Shown here: positions 46,304 to 55,979 of the stretch, piece by piece
Position numbering within the stretch: position 1 is the first letter of the stretch
How the letters are laid out: every line of letters begins with the position of its first letter
Source: Phycobacter azelaicus
GTDB lineage: Bacteria; Pseudomonadota; Alphaproteobacteria; Rhodobacterales; Rhodobacteraceae
Direction: 5' to 3'
Assembly: GCF_014884385.1 (NCBI RefSeq)
Contig: NZ_WKFH01000003.1
Coordinates: 3,132,001 to 3,196,000, forward strand
DNA length: 64,000 nt
Notes under the pieces: model-generated
Seen by the model: the letters and a program-made list of their open reading frames with translations, nothing else
Told to the model about the DNA's origin: nothing
Databases searched by the model: none
Program-made: the position numbers and the translations under genes

Positions 46304-47359
46304 TCAACCGATCTTTCGCTCTCGCGGCTCTGCCCCATCAACAGTGTCATAATGTGTTTTGAGCTGTTGCAGGGCAATCCGAAGCACAACCTTGCCGGAG
46401 CGCGCCGACCATCCAAGTTGCCGCTCGGCTGCTTCCAGTCCTTCCAGGTAACAGCAGCAGCGCAGGGCAATATCGCTAAGTCCCGAGCCCAGAGCCGGCA
46501 AGGCTTGTTTGGCGCGACGTTCAGCATCACGCGCACAGGGGCTGGAGCGTTGCAAAGCTTGGCTCGCACCGCAGCTGCGGCTGTCAAAATGACTGGCCGC
46601 CTGCGAGAGATGCTGCCCGACCTGTGCAACCTCAAAGTCTTCACGCAGCCGTTTGCCGGCCTGAACCAAATCAGCCGGCAGAAACGGATCCCCGTTCTTG
46701 TCAACAAGGCGGGCCAACATATCCAGAGGGGATTCCCCTGCCCCGTAACGTGAGCGGCGCGGACGTAGTTGGTGTTTTGCTTGCTGCATGCCATGGCTCG
46801 GAACTGCGCTGCTCTCGCGCCTGCTGCGTGCCTTATTTTCCCGGTCTGCCACAATTCGGGTCAGAGCATTGCGCCCATTTTGCGTGATCTGATACCGACT
46901 GAGCCGTCCTGACCGGGTGCACGAGATCCACCCCAATAGAGCCATTGCGCCGGCCAACCCCCTTGGAACAGGGAATTTGACGTCTGCCGCGTCACCCTGC
47001 CTGACGACTACAGCATTCTCCATTCCATCGGCGATAGCCAGAACTGCGCCGGGATGCGCCAAGCGGGTCATGACTTCGGCGGATCGGTCTTCGAGCGTGG
47101 TTACCGGCTCACCGGCGAAGCGTCCCTCGCCTCTCGGGGTATCATTCCAGCCGGCCAGCTCGGTGAGCATTCCGTCAATCAACGGATCTTCGCGTTGATT
47201 CTCGATACGGCGCACCTGACGTAGAATCGTTGAAGGGTGACAACCTGCGCGACGGGCCAGTTTGCGGATGGATTGGCCGGTCTCGGTATGTTCGAGGTAA
47301 CGCAAGGCATCTTCGGGAACCCAATCCGGCAGCTTCGAGACAGTCAGTGTACACATCAT
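46304..47359 (-). CDS. Helix-turn-helix protein with DUF6456-type C-terminus
   Basis: A 351-residue putative regulator. Near the N-terminus, GQSIRKLARRAGCHPSTILR is a good helix-turn-helix. The C-terminal 140 residues (SPLDMLARLVDKNGDPFLPA, LSDIALRCCCYLEGLEAAER) resemble the DUF6456 domain of alphaproteobacterial regulators. The middle is basic and low complexity. ATG 47359 is chosen (GGGATC upstream; a second ATG follows immediately); longer forms run through the divergent promoter region. It is divergent from the DUF6477 gene and 76 bases upstream of oxyR. Confidence 0.7.
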   Translation of the reverse strand: MMCTLTVSKLPDWVPEDALRYLEHTETGQSIRKLARRAGCHPSTILRQVRRIENQREDPLIDGMLTELAGWNDTPRGEGRFAGEPVTTLEDRSAEVMTRLAHPGAVLAIADGMENAVVVRQGDAADVKFPVPRGLAGAMALLGWISCTRSGRLSRYQITQNGRNALTRIVADRENKARSRRESSAVPSHGMQQAKHQLRPRRSRYGAGESPLDMLARLVDKNGDPFLPADLVQAGKRLREDFEVAQVGQHLSQAASHFDSRSCGASQALQRSSPCARDAERRAKQALPALGSGLSDIALRCCCYLEGLEAAERQLGWSARSGKVVLRIALQQLKTHYDTVDGAEPRERKIG

Positions 47360-47560
47360 AAAAAGATCCCAATCGTCACTGAGGCGAATACACCACCGGC
47401 CGCTCCCGTGGTTGCCCACAGGCACGTCGCAGCCTACTCACCTGTTTTTGAACAAAACTTCGCGACTCCCCATCATTGTTTCCAAAATTAATTCAATCAA
47501 CAGACAATAGACCGTCCACCGAAAGTATCGACCCCGCAACACCCGCTTGAGTTGTGTTAT

Positions 47561-47576
47561 GACAACGTTCGTTGTC
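47561..47576. promoter_or_regulatory. 16-bp palindrome in the leader of the DUF6477 gene
   Basis: GACAACG and CGTTGTC are perfect inverted repeats around TT, 20 bases before the ATG. It could be an operator or a leader hairpin. It lies in the 237-base gap between the two divergent genes. Confidence 0.4.
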
Positions 47577-47596
47577 GTTCAGGAAAGGAACTTCCG

Positions 47597-47887
47597 ATGC
47601 AAGATGCCCTTAGCCGCCTGTCATCCTTGCGCCGCCCGCGATTGCTCGTGCGCGCCGCCCGTATCGGTGCGACCACCTACATACGAGAAAAGACACTTCA
47701 TCGCCTGCTTGGATATGGGTCCCTACCAAAGCCAGCAGCGGCCATTTTCAAACTATTGGACATGGAGGTCGGGCTGAATGCGCGCCGCCTGTCTGGCGAT
47801 GCCGGATACACAATGGCGCGCCACATCGATGTTTTGATTGCCCTGATGGGAGAAGCAAATTTGCTGCGCCGCCACCGTACCGGCTGA
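47597..47887 (+). CDS. DUF6477 family small protein
   Basis: A 96-residue basic protein that opens MQDALSRLSSLRRPRLLVRA and has an all-helical look, matching the DUF6477 family found in Rhodobacteraceae. The function is unknown. The ATG at 47597 is preferred because AGGAAAGGAA precedes it and it matches the family start. It is divergent from the DUF6456-type regulator, which suggests they are linked in regulation. Confidence 0.7.
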   Translation: MQDALSRLSSLRRPRLLVRAARIGATTYIREKTLHRLLGYGSLPKPAAAIFKLLDMEVGLNARRLSGDAGYTMARHIDVLIALMGEANLLRRHRTG

Positions 47888-47982
47888 GACACAGCCAGCC
47901 GAGATGGAAAAGAAAGGGGCGATAGCGAACCGCTACCGCCCGCGCCTTGTGAAGAGAAAACTGGCGCCTTTCATTTCAGTGT

Positions 47983-49527
47983 TCAGAGGAAAGAATCTGG
48001 CATAGAGGCTTTCTTGTCCAGAACATAGGCATCCAAAGCTTCCTTGATGGCCGGATCCAGTGCGGGCGGCTGATAGGTCGCCAGCAGGTGATCGACGCGC
48101 GCCGAAGCCAGCGAATAGGTATCGCGCGCACCCTCTTCTTCCCAAGTTTCGAACGGTTTGTAGTCGAACAGGTCCGATTTCCAGAAGGCCGTTTTGAAGT
48201 TCGACTGGGTATGCGCACAGCCAAGGTAATGCCCGCCGGGTCCGACCTCGCGGATCGCATCCATTGCCTGATCATTCTCGCTCACGCCGACACCTTTTGC
48301 CAAGCCGTGCAGGGTGCCCAACTGGTCCGCGTCCATAACGAACTTTTCGAAATCCGCGACCAGACCACCCTCCAGCCAGCCGCAGGAGTGCAACATGAAG
48401 TTGACGCCGGACATAAGCCCCATGTTGAGGCTGTTGGCGGTTTCATAGGCGGCCTGGGCGTCAGGCAGTTTGGAGCCACAGAAGGACCCGGCCGAGCGGA
48501 AGGGCAGACCCAGACGTCGCGCCAGTTGACCGGCTCCGTAGGTCACGAGCGACGCTTCGGGCGTGCCAAAGGTCGGCGCGCCCGAGTTCATGTCGATGGA
48601 GGACACAAAGGCACCAAAGATCACAGGCGCACCGGGCCGGATCAGCTGGCTATATGCCACACCGGCCAGAACCTCGGCCAGGACCTGTGTCAGGGTCCCC
48701 GCGACCGAAACCGGCGCCATGGCACCACCAACGATGAAGGGAGAGATGATGCAGGCCTGGTTGTTCTGGGCATAAACCTCGAGCGCGCCCATCATCACGT
48801 CATCAAAGGTCATGGGCGAGTTGATGTTGATGAGCGAAGTCATCACTGTGTTGTCCTGAACAAATTCCTTGCCGAACAGGATCCCGCACATGTCGACCGA
48901 ATCCTGCGCGCGGCTGGGTTCGGTTACCGACCCCATAAACGGCTTGTCGCTCAAGGTCATATGCGCCAGCAGCATGTCGAGGTGCCGCTTGTTCACCGGC
49001 ACATCCGTAGGCTCGCAAACGGTGCCACCCGAGTGGTGCAGCCACTTGGACATATAGGCCAGTTTCACGAATTTCTGGAAATCCTCGAGCGTTGCATAGC
49101 GGCGTCCGCCCTTAGCGTCGCGCACAAAGGGCGGCCCGTAGACGGGCGCCAGAACGAGGTTCCGCCCACCGATTTCGACGTTCTTTTCCGGGTTGCGTGC
49201 GTGCTGCGTAAACTGGGACGGGGCCGTTTCACACAGTTTGCGCGCCAGACCACGGGGAATACGCACCCGCTCGCCCTGCACGTCGGCACCAGCATCGCGC
49301 CAGCGCTGCAAGGCCGCTGGGTTGTCCACGAAGTTGACACCGACCTCTTCGAGGATGGTTTCGGCGTTTGCCTCGATGATCTCGATGGCTTCCTGGCTCA
49401 GGACCTCGAAATTCGGGATGTTCCGCTCAATATACTTTGCGGTTTCGATTCGAATGCTCGAACGTTCGGCGCGGCGGGCGGCGCCTCCGCCCCCGCGGCT
49501 ACGCCGACGCGGTGCTGCTTCAGCCAT
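47983..49527 (-). CDS. Trimethylamine methyltransferase (MttB) family protein
   Basis: A 514-residue corrinoid-dependent methyltransferase homologue. The TIM-barrel core includes ISPFIVGGAMAPVSVAGTLT and NMGLMSGVNFMLHSCGWLEG. The frame is uninterrupted, with no in-frame amber codon, so it belongs to the non-pyrrolysine branch, whose members act on glycine betaine or related quaternary amines. The N-terminus is Arg/Gly-rich. No corrinoid protein gene is adjacent, so the system is incomplete here. GAGGA precedes the ATG. Confidence 0.9.
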   Translation of the reverse strand: MAEAAPRRRSRGGGGAARRAERSSIRIETAKYIERNIPNFEVLSQEAIEIIEANAETILEEVGVNFVDNPAALQRWRDAGADVQGERVRIPRGLARKLCETAPSQFTQHARNPEKNVEIGGRNLVLAPVYGPPFVRDAKGGRRYATLEDFQKFVKLAYMSKWLHHSGGTVCEPTDVPVNKRHLDMLLAHMTLSDKPFMGSVTEPSRAQDSVDMCGILFGKEFVQDNTVMTSLININSPMTFDDVMMGALEVYAQNNQACIISPFIVGGAMAPVSVAGTLTQVLAEVLAGVAYSQLIRPGAPVIFGAFVSSIDMNSGAPTFGTPEASLVTYGAGQLARRLGLPFRSAGSFCGSKLPDAQAAYETANSLNMGLMSGVNFMLHSCGWLEGGLVADFEKFVMDADQLGTLHGLAKGVGVSENDQAMDAIREVGPGGHYLGCAHTQSNFKTAFWKSDLFDYKPFETWEEEGARDTYSLASARVDHLLATYQPPALDPAIKEALDAYVLDKKASMPDSFL

Positions 49528-49764
49528 TGCTAATCCTCATCAAAGGCGTGTCGTTGGGCTGGTTCTACCCCCTTGCCCAATGATTGCGCCGAAGGATAAC
49601 GGCCAATCCGGTTGAAAACCGACATCCGACTGTCAAAAAATGACTGGGCAGAGATGTCCAGAAAGCCATGCGGTAGGCCACTCCGGTCGAACCGATGCGT
49701 GCCGCCGTGAACCTGCCATCCCGAATGACCATCTGCCCTCTTGCAAGGAAGCCTATCACGCCCT

Positions 49765-49786
49765 ATGAGCCAGACATGAGCCAGAC
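49765..49786 (+). repeat. 11-bp tandem duplication at the guaA start
   Basis: ATGAGCCAGAC occurs twice without a gap. The second copy holds the guaA start codon. The first encodes Met-Ser-Gln-Thr and then a stop (TGA) that overlaps the guaA ATG as ATGA, giving a four-codon upstream frame. Confidence 0.8.
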
Positions 49787-51344
49787 ATCCCACGAACGCC
49801 TCCTGATCATCGACTTTGGCAGCCAGGTCACGCAGCTGATTGCGCGCCGCCTGCGCGAGCTGAACGTCTATTGCGAAATTCACCCCTATCAGAATGTCAC
49901 CATGGACTTTGTGCGCGAGATGGCGCCCAAGGCCGTGATCTTCTCAGGGGGTCCTGACAGTGTGACACGCGAGGGGTCCCCCCGCGCGCCGCAAGAGATT
50001 TTCGACATGGGCGTGCCGATCCTTGGCATCTGTTACGGCCAGCAGGTGATGATGCACCAGCTCGGTGGCAAGGTGCAGACCGGTCATGGCACCGCCGAAT
50101 TCGGCCGCGCCTATGTGACGCCCACTGTCAAATCCCTGCCGTTGCTGGAGGGATGGTTCCAGGATGACAGCGACCGCGAACAGGTCTGGATGTCCCACGG
50201 CGATCACGTCAGCGAGATCGCACCGGGGTTCGAGGTCTATGGCACCTCCCCCAATGCGCCCTTTGCCATCACCGCCGATGTGAGCCGCAATTTCTATGCG
50301 GTTCAATTCCACCCCGAGGTGCACCACACCCCTAATGGCGCGAAGCTCTATGAGAACTTCGTGAAACTCGCCGGGTTCACCGGCGATTGGACCATGGGCG
50401 CCTACCGCGAACAGGCCATCGAAGCGATCCGTCAGCAAGTGGGTGACAAGCAGGTGATCTGCGGCCTCTCAGGCGGCGTTGACAGCTCGGTTGCGGCGGT
50501 TCTGATTCACGAGGCCATCGGCGACCAGCTGACCTGCGTCTTTGTCGACCATGGCCTCTTGCGCAAAGGTGAGGCCGAAGAGGTCGTCACCATGTTCCGG
50601 GATCATTACAACATGCGCCTCATCCATGCCGATGAGCAGGAGCTATTCCTGGGCGAGCTTGAAGGCCAAAGCGACCCGGAAACCAAGCGCAAGATCATCG
50701 GCAAACTGTTCATCGACGTGTTCCAGAAACACGCCGACACCATCGAAGGCGCGGAGTTCCTTGCCCAAGGCACCCTCTACCCGGATGTGATCGAGTCCGT
50801 GTCCTTCTCGGGCGGACCTTCCGTGACGATCAAATCCCACCACAACGTGGGCGGCCTTCCGGAGAAGATGGGCCTCAAGCTGGTCGAACCCCTGCGCGAA
50901 TTGTTCAAGGACGAGGTCCGGGCACTGGGACGTGAGCTGGGCCTTCCTGATAGTTTCATCGGCCGTCATCCCTTCCCCGGACCTGGACTTGCCATCCGTT
51001 GCCCGGGCGAAATTACCCGCGAAAAGCTCGACATCCTGCGTGAAGCCGATGCGATCTATATCGACCAGATCCGCAAACATGGGCTTTATGATGAGATCTG
51101 GCAGGCTTTTGTGGCGATCCTGCCGGTGCGCACGGTTGGTGTGATGGGGGATGGTCGCACCTACGACTATGCCTGCGCTCTGCGCGCGGTGACCTCGGTT
51201 GATGGCATGACGGCGGACTATTATCCCTTCAGCCATGAATTCCTCGGCGAAACCGCCACGCGTATCATCAACGAGGTCAAGGGCATCAACCGCTGCACCT
51301 ATGACATTACCTCAAAGCCTCCGGGCACGATCGAATGGGAATAG
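49776..51344 (+). CDS. guaA: GMP synthase (glutamine-hydrolysing)
   Basis: A 522-residue enzyme converting XMP to GMP. The N-terminal glutaminase has Cys86 in GICYGQQ and the His/Glu pair in QFHPEVHHT. The ATP pyrophosphatase domain has the loop [15 protein letters not shown]. The C-terminal dimerisation domain ends in [15 protein letters not shown]. The start is set at the second copy of the duplicated ATG because relatives begin [17 protein letters not shown]; no clear ribosome binding site sits at normal distance. Confidence 0.96.
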   Translation: MSQTSHERLLIIDFGSQVTQLIARRLRELNVYCEIHPYQNVTMDFVREMAPKAVIFSGGPDSVTREGSPRAPQEIFDMGVPILGICYGQQVMMHQLGGKVQTGHGTAEFGRAYVTPTVKSLPLLEGWFQDDSDREQVWMSHGDHVSEIAPGFEVYGTSPNAPFAITADVSRNFYAVQFHPEVHHTPNGAKLYENFVKLAGFTGDWTMGAYREQAIEAIRQQVGDKQVICGLSGGVDSSVAAVLIHEAIGDQLTCVFVDHGLLRKGEAEEVVTMFRDHYNMRLIHADEQELFLGELEGQSDPETKRKIIGKLFIDVFQKHADTIEGAEFLAQGTLYPDVIESVSFSGGPSVTIKSHHNVGGLPEKMGLKLVEPLRELFKDEVRALGRELGLPDSFIGRHPFPGPGLAIRCPGEITREKLDILREADAIYIDQIRKHGLYDEIWQAFVAILPVRTVGVMGDGRTYDYACALRAVTSVDGMTADYYPFSHEFLGETATRIINEVKGINRCTYDITSKPPGTIEWE

Positions 51345-51402
51345 GCATCCGCGCTTACCCGTAGAAAGATCCGGGTTTCTTTCTGGCGAAGGATCAAAAC
51401 CC

Positions 51403-51426
51403 TGCCGAGCAGCCTGATGCTCGGCA
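51403..51426. other. Hairpin downstream of guaA
   Basis: A nine-bp perfect stem (TGCCGAGCA / TGCTCGGCA) with a six-base loop lies about 60 bases after the guaA stop. No T-run follows, so it may protect the 3' end or end transcription weakly. The rest of the 255-base gap up to the EamA gene shows nothing recognisable. Confidence 0.4.
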
Positions 51427-51599
51427 AGCAACTTGCCATGTGATGTTTGCCTCATGGCCTTGGTCTGCCCGACCGTCATGGCAAGGATAATAACAGGCCG
51501 CGATGGGCGTTGTGGTCAACCGCCTTCCCTAGGCCGTTCTTCCTTGACCTTTCTGCACAATTGCCACTTCCTGCACTTCAAGCGTGAAGGGAATTAAGC

Positions 51600-52499
51600 A
51601 TGCAGACTCCACTTGCGACGATCGCCAAAGCCGCTCTTTGGATGACTGGTGCGATTGTTTCTTTCTCCTCGATGGCCATTGCCGGACGAGAGGCTGGGCT
51701 TTCGCTCGACACCTTCGAAATCATGACCTATCGAAGCTTGGTTGGGGTGATAATCGTTGTCTTTGCGCTGACGATAACCCGCAAATGGCATCTGGTGCGG
51801 CGAGATCGCCTCGGGCTTCATTCAATCCGCAATTTGGCCCATTTTACCGGTCAAAACCTCTGGTTTTTTGCAGTAACAGCCATTCCGCTTGCCCAGGTAT
51901 TTGCGCTGGAGTTCACCTCCCCGATCTGGGTCATCATCTTCTCTCATTTCATGCTTGGCGAACGGATGACCCACGTAAAGGCAACGGCCGCGGTTCTTGG
52001 ATTTGTCGGCATTCTCATCGTCGCGCGCCCCTCTCCTGAGACGATCAACCTCGGGATTGTCACCGCAGCCGCCTGTGCCATCTTTTTTGCACTGACGGCG
52101 ATCTTCACCAAAAGGCTGACCCGTCACGAAAACATCGCATCGATCCTGTTCTGGCTTACCACCATGCAACTGGTCTTTGGCCTTGTGGTTGCGGGCTGGG
52201 ATGGAGACATCGCCGTTCCGGATGTGACCACCCTGCCCTGGCTCGTCTTGATCGGCTTTGCCGGACTGGCAGCGCATTTCTGTCTTACGAGCGCCTTGTC
52301 GCTTGCCCCGGCGACGGTTGTGATGCCAATAGACTTCACCCGCTTGCCGGTGATCGCCGTGGTTGGAATGCTTCTCTATGACGAAGAGGTCGTTATCTGG
52401 ACCTTGCTTGGCGCCATTGTCATTTTTGCGGCAAATTACATCAACATCCTGGGTGCATCCGGCAAACTGCGGCCCCGGCAGAGGGGCGCGAGCCAATAA
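51600..52499 (+). CDS. EamA/DMT family transporter
   Basis: A 299-residue inner-membrane protein with ten predicted helices in two EamA repeats; SFSSMAIAGREAG in the first half and FALTAIFTKRLTRHENIASI in the second fit the drug/metabolite transporter superfamily. Members export amino acids or other metabolites; the substrate cannot be predicted. AAGGGAATT precedes the ATG. Confidence 0.85.
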   Translation: MQTPLATIAKAALWMTGAIVSFSSMAIAGREAGLSLDTFEIMTYRSLVGVIIVVFALTITRKWHLVRRDRLGLHSIRNLAHFTGQNLWFFAVTAIPLAQVFALEFTSPIWVIIFSHFMLGERMTHVKATAAVLGFVGILIVARPSPETINLGIVTAAACAIFFALTAIFTKRLTRHENIASILFWLTTMQLVFGLVVAGWDGDIAVPDVTTLPWLVLIGFAGLAAHFCLTSALSLAPATVVMPIDFTRLPVIAVVGMLLYDEEVVIWTLLGAIVIFAANYINILGASGKLRPRQRGASQ

Positions 52500-52682
52500 A
52501 AAGCCCAGATCATCGCCCAAAATGGGGCGCCAGCGGATGCCGTCGCCACTGTGGCTCGTCAACGGGAGGCTCTACCGCGACCTATATTTTGCAGGTTTTA
52601 GTAGGCTTTTCTCCGAATCTTAATCTCATTGTCCGAACCTGACTCAACTTTGAGCCCAGACTCAGAAATCGAGAGGCAGAGG

Positions 52683-53459
52683 ATGTCTGACAGACATATT
52701 TACGACAAATGCCCCCTATGCGGCGGGCAAAACTTCAAAAAGTTCAATGAGGCCGATTGCTCGGGGCATGACTTGTACCACCCCTCACTGTCCCCAGTGA
52801 TCACGTGGAACCTCTGCTCGGATTGTCGGCATGTCTTCACCGACGGATATTTCACCGACGCCTCTAATGAAATCATCTTTTCCAAGACCCACCCCCACCA
52901 GTCAGTCGGACACGATATCGAGAACAATCGGACCCGGTCGGCCCCAATGGTAGAGAAGGTCCTGCCCTTTGCCAAAGATGGTGTCTGGATGGACGTAGGG
53001 TTCGGCAATGGCTCCCTGCTTTTTACTGCGATGGAGTTTGGGTTCAAACCGATCGGAGTGGATCTGCGCAAGGATTGCGTCGAGGCCATGATCCAGATCG
53101 GCATAGAGGCTTATTGCCAGGACATCACCACGCTGGACCTCAGTCCCAAATGCCGTGTGGTCAGTCTCATGGATGTCCTTGAGCATGTTCCCTTTCCGAA
53201 GGACTTCCTGAAAGCCGTGCACAGAAACATGGAAGACGGCGGCGTATTGTTGATTTCCTGTCCCAACAGCGAAAGCCTGGTTTGGGACTATCTGACCGGC
53301 TCAGGAACAAACCCCTATTGGGGTGAGATCGAGCATTTCCACAATTTCAGCCGCACGCGCCTTTATGCCTTGCTCGAAGAGATGGGATTTAAACCACAGC
53401 GCTTCGGGGTCAGCCAACGTTACCGCTTGGGCATGGAGATCGTCGCGACGAAGATCTGA
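52683..53459 (+). CDS. Class I SAM-dependent methyltransferase with N-terminal zinc ribbon
   Basis: A 258-residue protein. Two Cys pairs near the N-terminus (CPLCGG and CSDCRH) form a probable zinc ribbon. A Rossmann methyltransferase follows, with the SAM-binding motif VWMDVGFGNGSLLF and GVDLRKDCVEAM, then VVSLMDVLEHVPFPKDFLKA. This layout is seen in sugar and small-molecule methyltransferases of polysaccharide gene clusters, but no such genes are adjacent. The ATG at 52683 has GAGGCAGAGG upstream. The preceding 180 bases look more AT-rich than the surroundings. Confidence 0.82.
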   Translation: MSDRHIYDKCPLCGGQNFKKFNEADCSGHDLYHPSLSPVITWNLCSDCRHVFTDGYFTDASNEIIFSKTHPHQSVGHDIENNRTRSAPMVEKVLPFAKDGVWMDVGFGNGSLLFTAMEFGFKPIGVDLRKDCVEAMIQIGIEAYCQDITTLDLSPKCRVVSLMDVLEHVPFPKDFLKAVHRNMEDGGVLLISCPNSESLVWDYLTGSGTNPYWGEIEHFHNFSRTRLYALLEEMGFKPQRFGVSQRYRLGMEIVATKI

Positions 53460-53480
53460 CGCAACGGCGGCTTCGGTGGT

Positions 53481-54101
53481 CTAGGGTTTGTCCGCTTCGA
53501 TAAGCCCCAGCCCCCGCAAGTAGATCATGATACCGCTTTCAAGCAGATCATCCGGCGAAAAGGGAGAGGTCGCGCCCGGCGCATTGCGCGCGTAAAGCTC
53601 CACCACACCATGGCTGAGAGCCATGATATGCGCCGAGAACATGGATGCAGGCGGGCGTTTTTCGGCCGGGATATGCTGGCTCAGATCCGCGGCAGCCTGT
53701 TCCAGGATGCGCCGCGCACGAGCCGCCGCGTCCGCCAGTTCGGGCGTGCGGTTGACGGAAATTCCACTTTCGAACATGGCAATATAATGGCCGGGATGTT
53801 TGCGTGCGAAGGCGAGATAAGCCCGCCCTGTGGCCTCGAATGCCGCCAGTGCCGAAGGCTGATACTTGTCATAGGCATGCTGCATCAGGTCAGCAAACAT
53901 CGTAAAACCCTGTTTGGCCGCCTCTGCAATCAAGTCTTCTCGACCCTCGAAATGGCGATAAACGGCCGCCGGGGTCACGCCGGCCTGCTTCGCAGCTTCG
54001 GAGAGCGTAAAACCGGTGGGGCCCTTGGCCTCGATTAGGCCTAGGGCCGCCTCGACCAAAGCCTGGCGCAGGTTGCCGTGATGGTAGCCGCGTTTACGCA
54101 T
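53481..54101 (-). CDS. TetR family transcriptional regulator
   Basis: A 206-residue repressor-type protein. The N-terminal helix-turn-helix is [20 protein letters not shown]; the rest is helical ligand-binding domain. The start at 54101 overlaps the end of ppk2 by eight bases. Longer in-frame starts would lie fully inside ppk2. Coupling to ppk2 suggests it may control that operon or itself. Confidence 0.88.
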   Translation of the reverse strand: MRKRGYHHGNLRQALVEAALGLIEAKGPTGFTLSEAAKQAGVTPAAVYRHFEGREDLIAEAAKQGFTMFADLMQHAYDKYQPSALAAFEATGRAYLAFARKHPGHYIAMFESGISVNRTPELADAAARARRILEQAAADLSQHIPAEKRPPASMFSAHIMALSHGVVELYARNAPGATSPFSPDDLLESGIMIYLRGLGLIEADKP

Positions 54102-54963
54102 GCCAGACCTCTGGCCCCCCACAGACTTGCCGATCCACCGCTTGGACAGCCGCGGTGTCCTTGCTCTCATAGTCGATCGTTTTCAGGACAGAACGGATCG
54201 CCGCCAGACGCCCGCGGCGTTTGTCATCCGACCGCACAATCGTCCATGGGGCCACCGCAGTATGGCTGCGCTCCAAAGTCTCATCGATTGCATCGGTATA
54301 CTGATCCCAACGAGCAAGGCCTTTGACATCGATTTCACTGAGCTTCCAATGTTTTAGCGGGTCATTTTCACGCGCCAAGAAACGACGTAACTGCTCCGCA
54401 CGTCCAACGTTGAGCCAGATCTTGAAAAGGTGAATGCCATCTTCGACCAGGGCTTCCTCAAATCCCGTCACCTGATGGAAAAAGCGTTCTCTTTGCTCGG
54501 GCGTGCAAAACCCAAAAACGTGCTCCACAACGCCACGGTTGTACCAGCTGCGGTCGAAGAAGGTGATTTCCCCGCCAGAGGGCAGATGGTCGATGTAGCG
54601 CTGAAAATACCATTGAGTTTGCTCAGCCTCTGTGGGTTTTGACAACGCCACAACCCGCGCGCCACGCGGGTTAAGGTTTTCACGGAACCTTTTGATTGTA
54701 CCACCCTTTCCAGCCGCATCCCGCCCCTCAAATACAATGCAGATGCGGGCCCCCGTGGATTTTACCCAAGATTGAAGTTTCACAAGTTCGATCTGCAGCG
54801 CGGCCATATCGGCGTCATAGAGTTTCCTCTTCATCCGCTGCTCATGCGGATAATGCGGATCCAGTATGTCGTCCTTGTCGGCGGATTTGATCGCGCTGCG
54901 AACGGCATCCGGTGCTTCATTCTCGAAATAGCGACTGATCGCGCCGTCAAATGGCAGTGTCAT
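54094..54963 (-). CDS. ppk2: Polyphosphate kinase 2
   Basis: A 289-residue P-loop enzyme that transfers phosphate between polyphosphate and nucleotides. Walker A is [10 protein letters not shown] at residues 80-89, the following [16 protein letters not shown] is family-typical, and Walker B is [11 protein letters not shown]. It has a single PPK2 domain. AAGG lies ten bases before the ATG at 54963. It overlaps the tetR gene downstream and follows an alpha/beta hydrolase gene. Confidence 0.93.
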   Translation of the reverse strand: MTLPFDGAISRYFENEAPDAVRSAIKSADKDDILDPHYPHEQRMKRKLYDADMAALQIELVKLQSWVKSTGARICIVFEGRDAAGKGGTIKRFRENLNPRGARVVALSKPTEAEQTQWYFQRYIDHLPSGGEITFFDRSWYNRGVVEHVFGFCTPEQRERFFHQVTGFEEALVEDGIHLFKIWLNVGRAEQLRRFLARENDPLKHWKLSEIDVKGLARWDQYTDAIDETLERSHTAVAPWTIVRSDDKRRGRLAAIRSVLKTIDYESKDTAAVQAVDRQVCGGPEVWHA

Positions 54964-55024
54964 GGGCAAACCTTGTTGTTATCTTATCAATATAGGCGAA
55001 CAGGTTGCGGAATGTGAGCCTGAT

Positions 55025-55975
55025 TTACATCAATCCTGCGCGTATGGCCGCACGATCCACCGCACCCACGACCTCATCCGTCGCGACATGGTGCGGCATG
55101 TGACCAACTCCGGGCAGGACGGTCAGATTTGCATTGGGCAGATCCGCGGCCAGCTTTTCTGCATGGATCTTCAATCCGACCGTCGTATCGGCCGCCCCAT
55201 GGATCAGCTCTGCCGGGGCTGTGATGCGGCCATAGTGCTGCGATTGCCGCTTGATGTCTTCAAAGAGCTGCGCAAGTTGGCGCGCATTCGCCCTTAGAGA
55301 ACCGCTTCTAAGGGTCAAACCTATGCCGAGGTGGTCAACATAGCCCTCGGGCACCGGTTGCGGTGCAAAGACGTCCACAAGGGACCGGCGGATGGTTTGA
55401 TCGGGGACGAAGGCGGTGATCATGGGGACCAACAGGTACTGCCCAGGCCAGGAGGCGGTCAAACGATAGAAGAGATCAAGGGAACCATCCCAAGGGTGGG
55501 ACACGCCTGATACCGAGACCAACGCTGAAAGGCTGTCTGGATGTTGCAGCGCCCAGGCCAGAGCCACGCCGCCTCCATAGCTTTGCCCCAACACGATCGG
55601 GCGTTCTACCCCGATCATTTGTGCAGCTGTGCAAAGATATGACGCCTGATTGCGCAAAGATGCGGGTGTTTTCGCAATTGGATCCGAATAGCCAAGGCCC
55701 GGTCGGTCAAGCATGAGCACCCGGTAACGATCAGCAAGCGCCGGCGCCAGGCGAAAGCTCATGTCACGGGTGCTGCCGTTGGATCCATGGATCAGCACCA
55801 CATCCGGCGCGCTCCCGGCGGGCTGGCCCATCTCGACCGCGTGGATCCGGCGGCCCGCAACCTGAAGAAACTGTCCTTCGGGGGGATGGCTTTGCCGGGC
55901 GCGGCTTTGGCGGCGGTGGTTTTGCAGGGCAGTCAAGCCAACCCCTGCCCCCAAAGCTAAGGAAAGCGAAATCAA
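55025..55975 (-). CDS. Alpha/beta-fold hydrolase
   Basis: A 316-residue enzyme with an N-terminal hydrophobic anchor (about residues 2-18). Oxyanion-region HGSNGS, nucleophile elbow GQSYGGG with the catalytic Ser, the acid Asp in HGAADTTV and His in GVGHMPHH are all present. The substrate is unknown. Its start lies four bases after the metA stop, so it is in the metA transcript; an ester or thioester substrate is only a guess. Confidence 0.85.
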   Translation of the reverse strand: MISLSLALGAGVGLTALQNHRRQSRARQSHPPEGQFLQVAGRRIHAVEMGQPAGSAPDVVLIHGSNGSTRDMSFRLAPALADRYRVLMLDRPGLGYSDPIAKTPASLRNQASYLCTAAQMIGVERPIVLGQSYGGGVALAWALQHPDSLSALVSVSGVSHPWDGSLDLFYRLTASWPGQYLLVPMITAFVPDQTIRRSLVDVFAPQPVPEGYVDHLGIGLTLRSGSLRANARQLAQLFEDIKRQSQHYGRITAPAELIHGAADTTVGLKIHAEKLAADLPNANLTVLPGVGHMPHHVATDEVVGAVDRAAIRAGLM

Positions 55976-55979
55976 AGGC

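Noticed and set aside
47983..49527. A pyrrolysine-containing trimethylamine methyltransferase
   Set aside because: The gene is one uninterrupted frame without an in-frame amber codon.
48088..49533. A 481-codon open frame on the + strand opposite the MttB-family gene
   Set aside because: It mirrors the coding frame of a well-supported gene in GC-rich DNA and has no recognisable motif. Similar long antisense frames at 4917-5957, 7811-9169 and 10150-11166 were rejected for the same reason.
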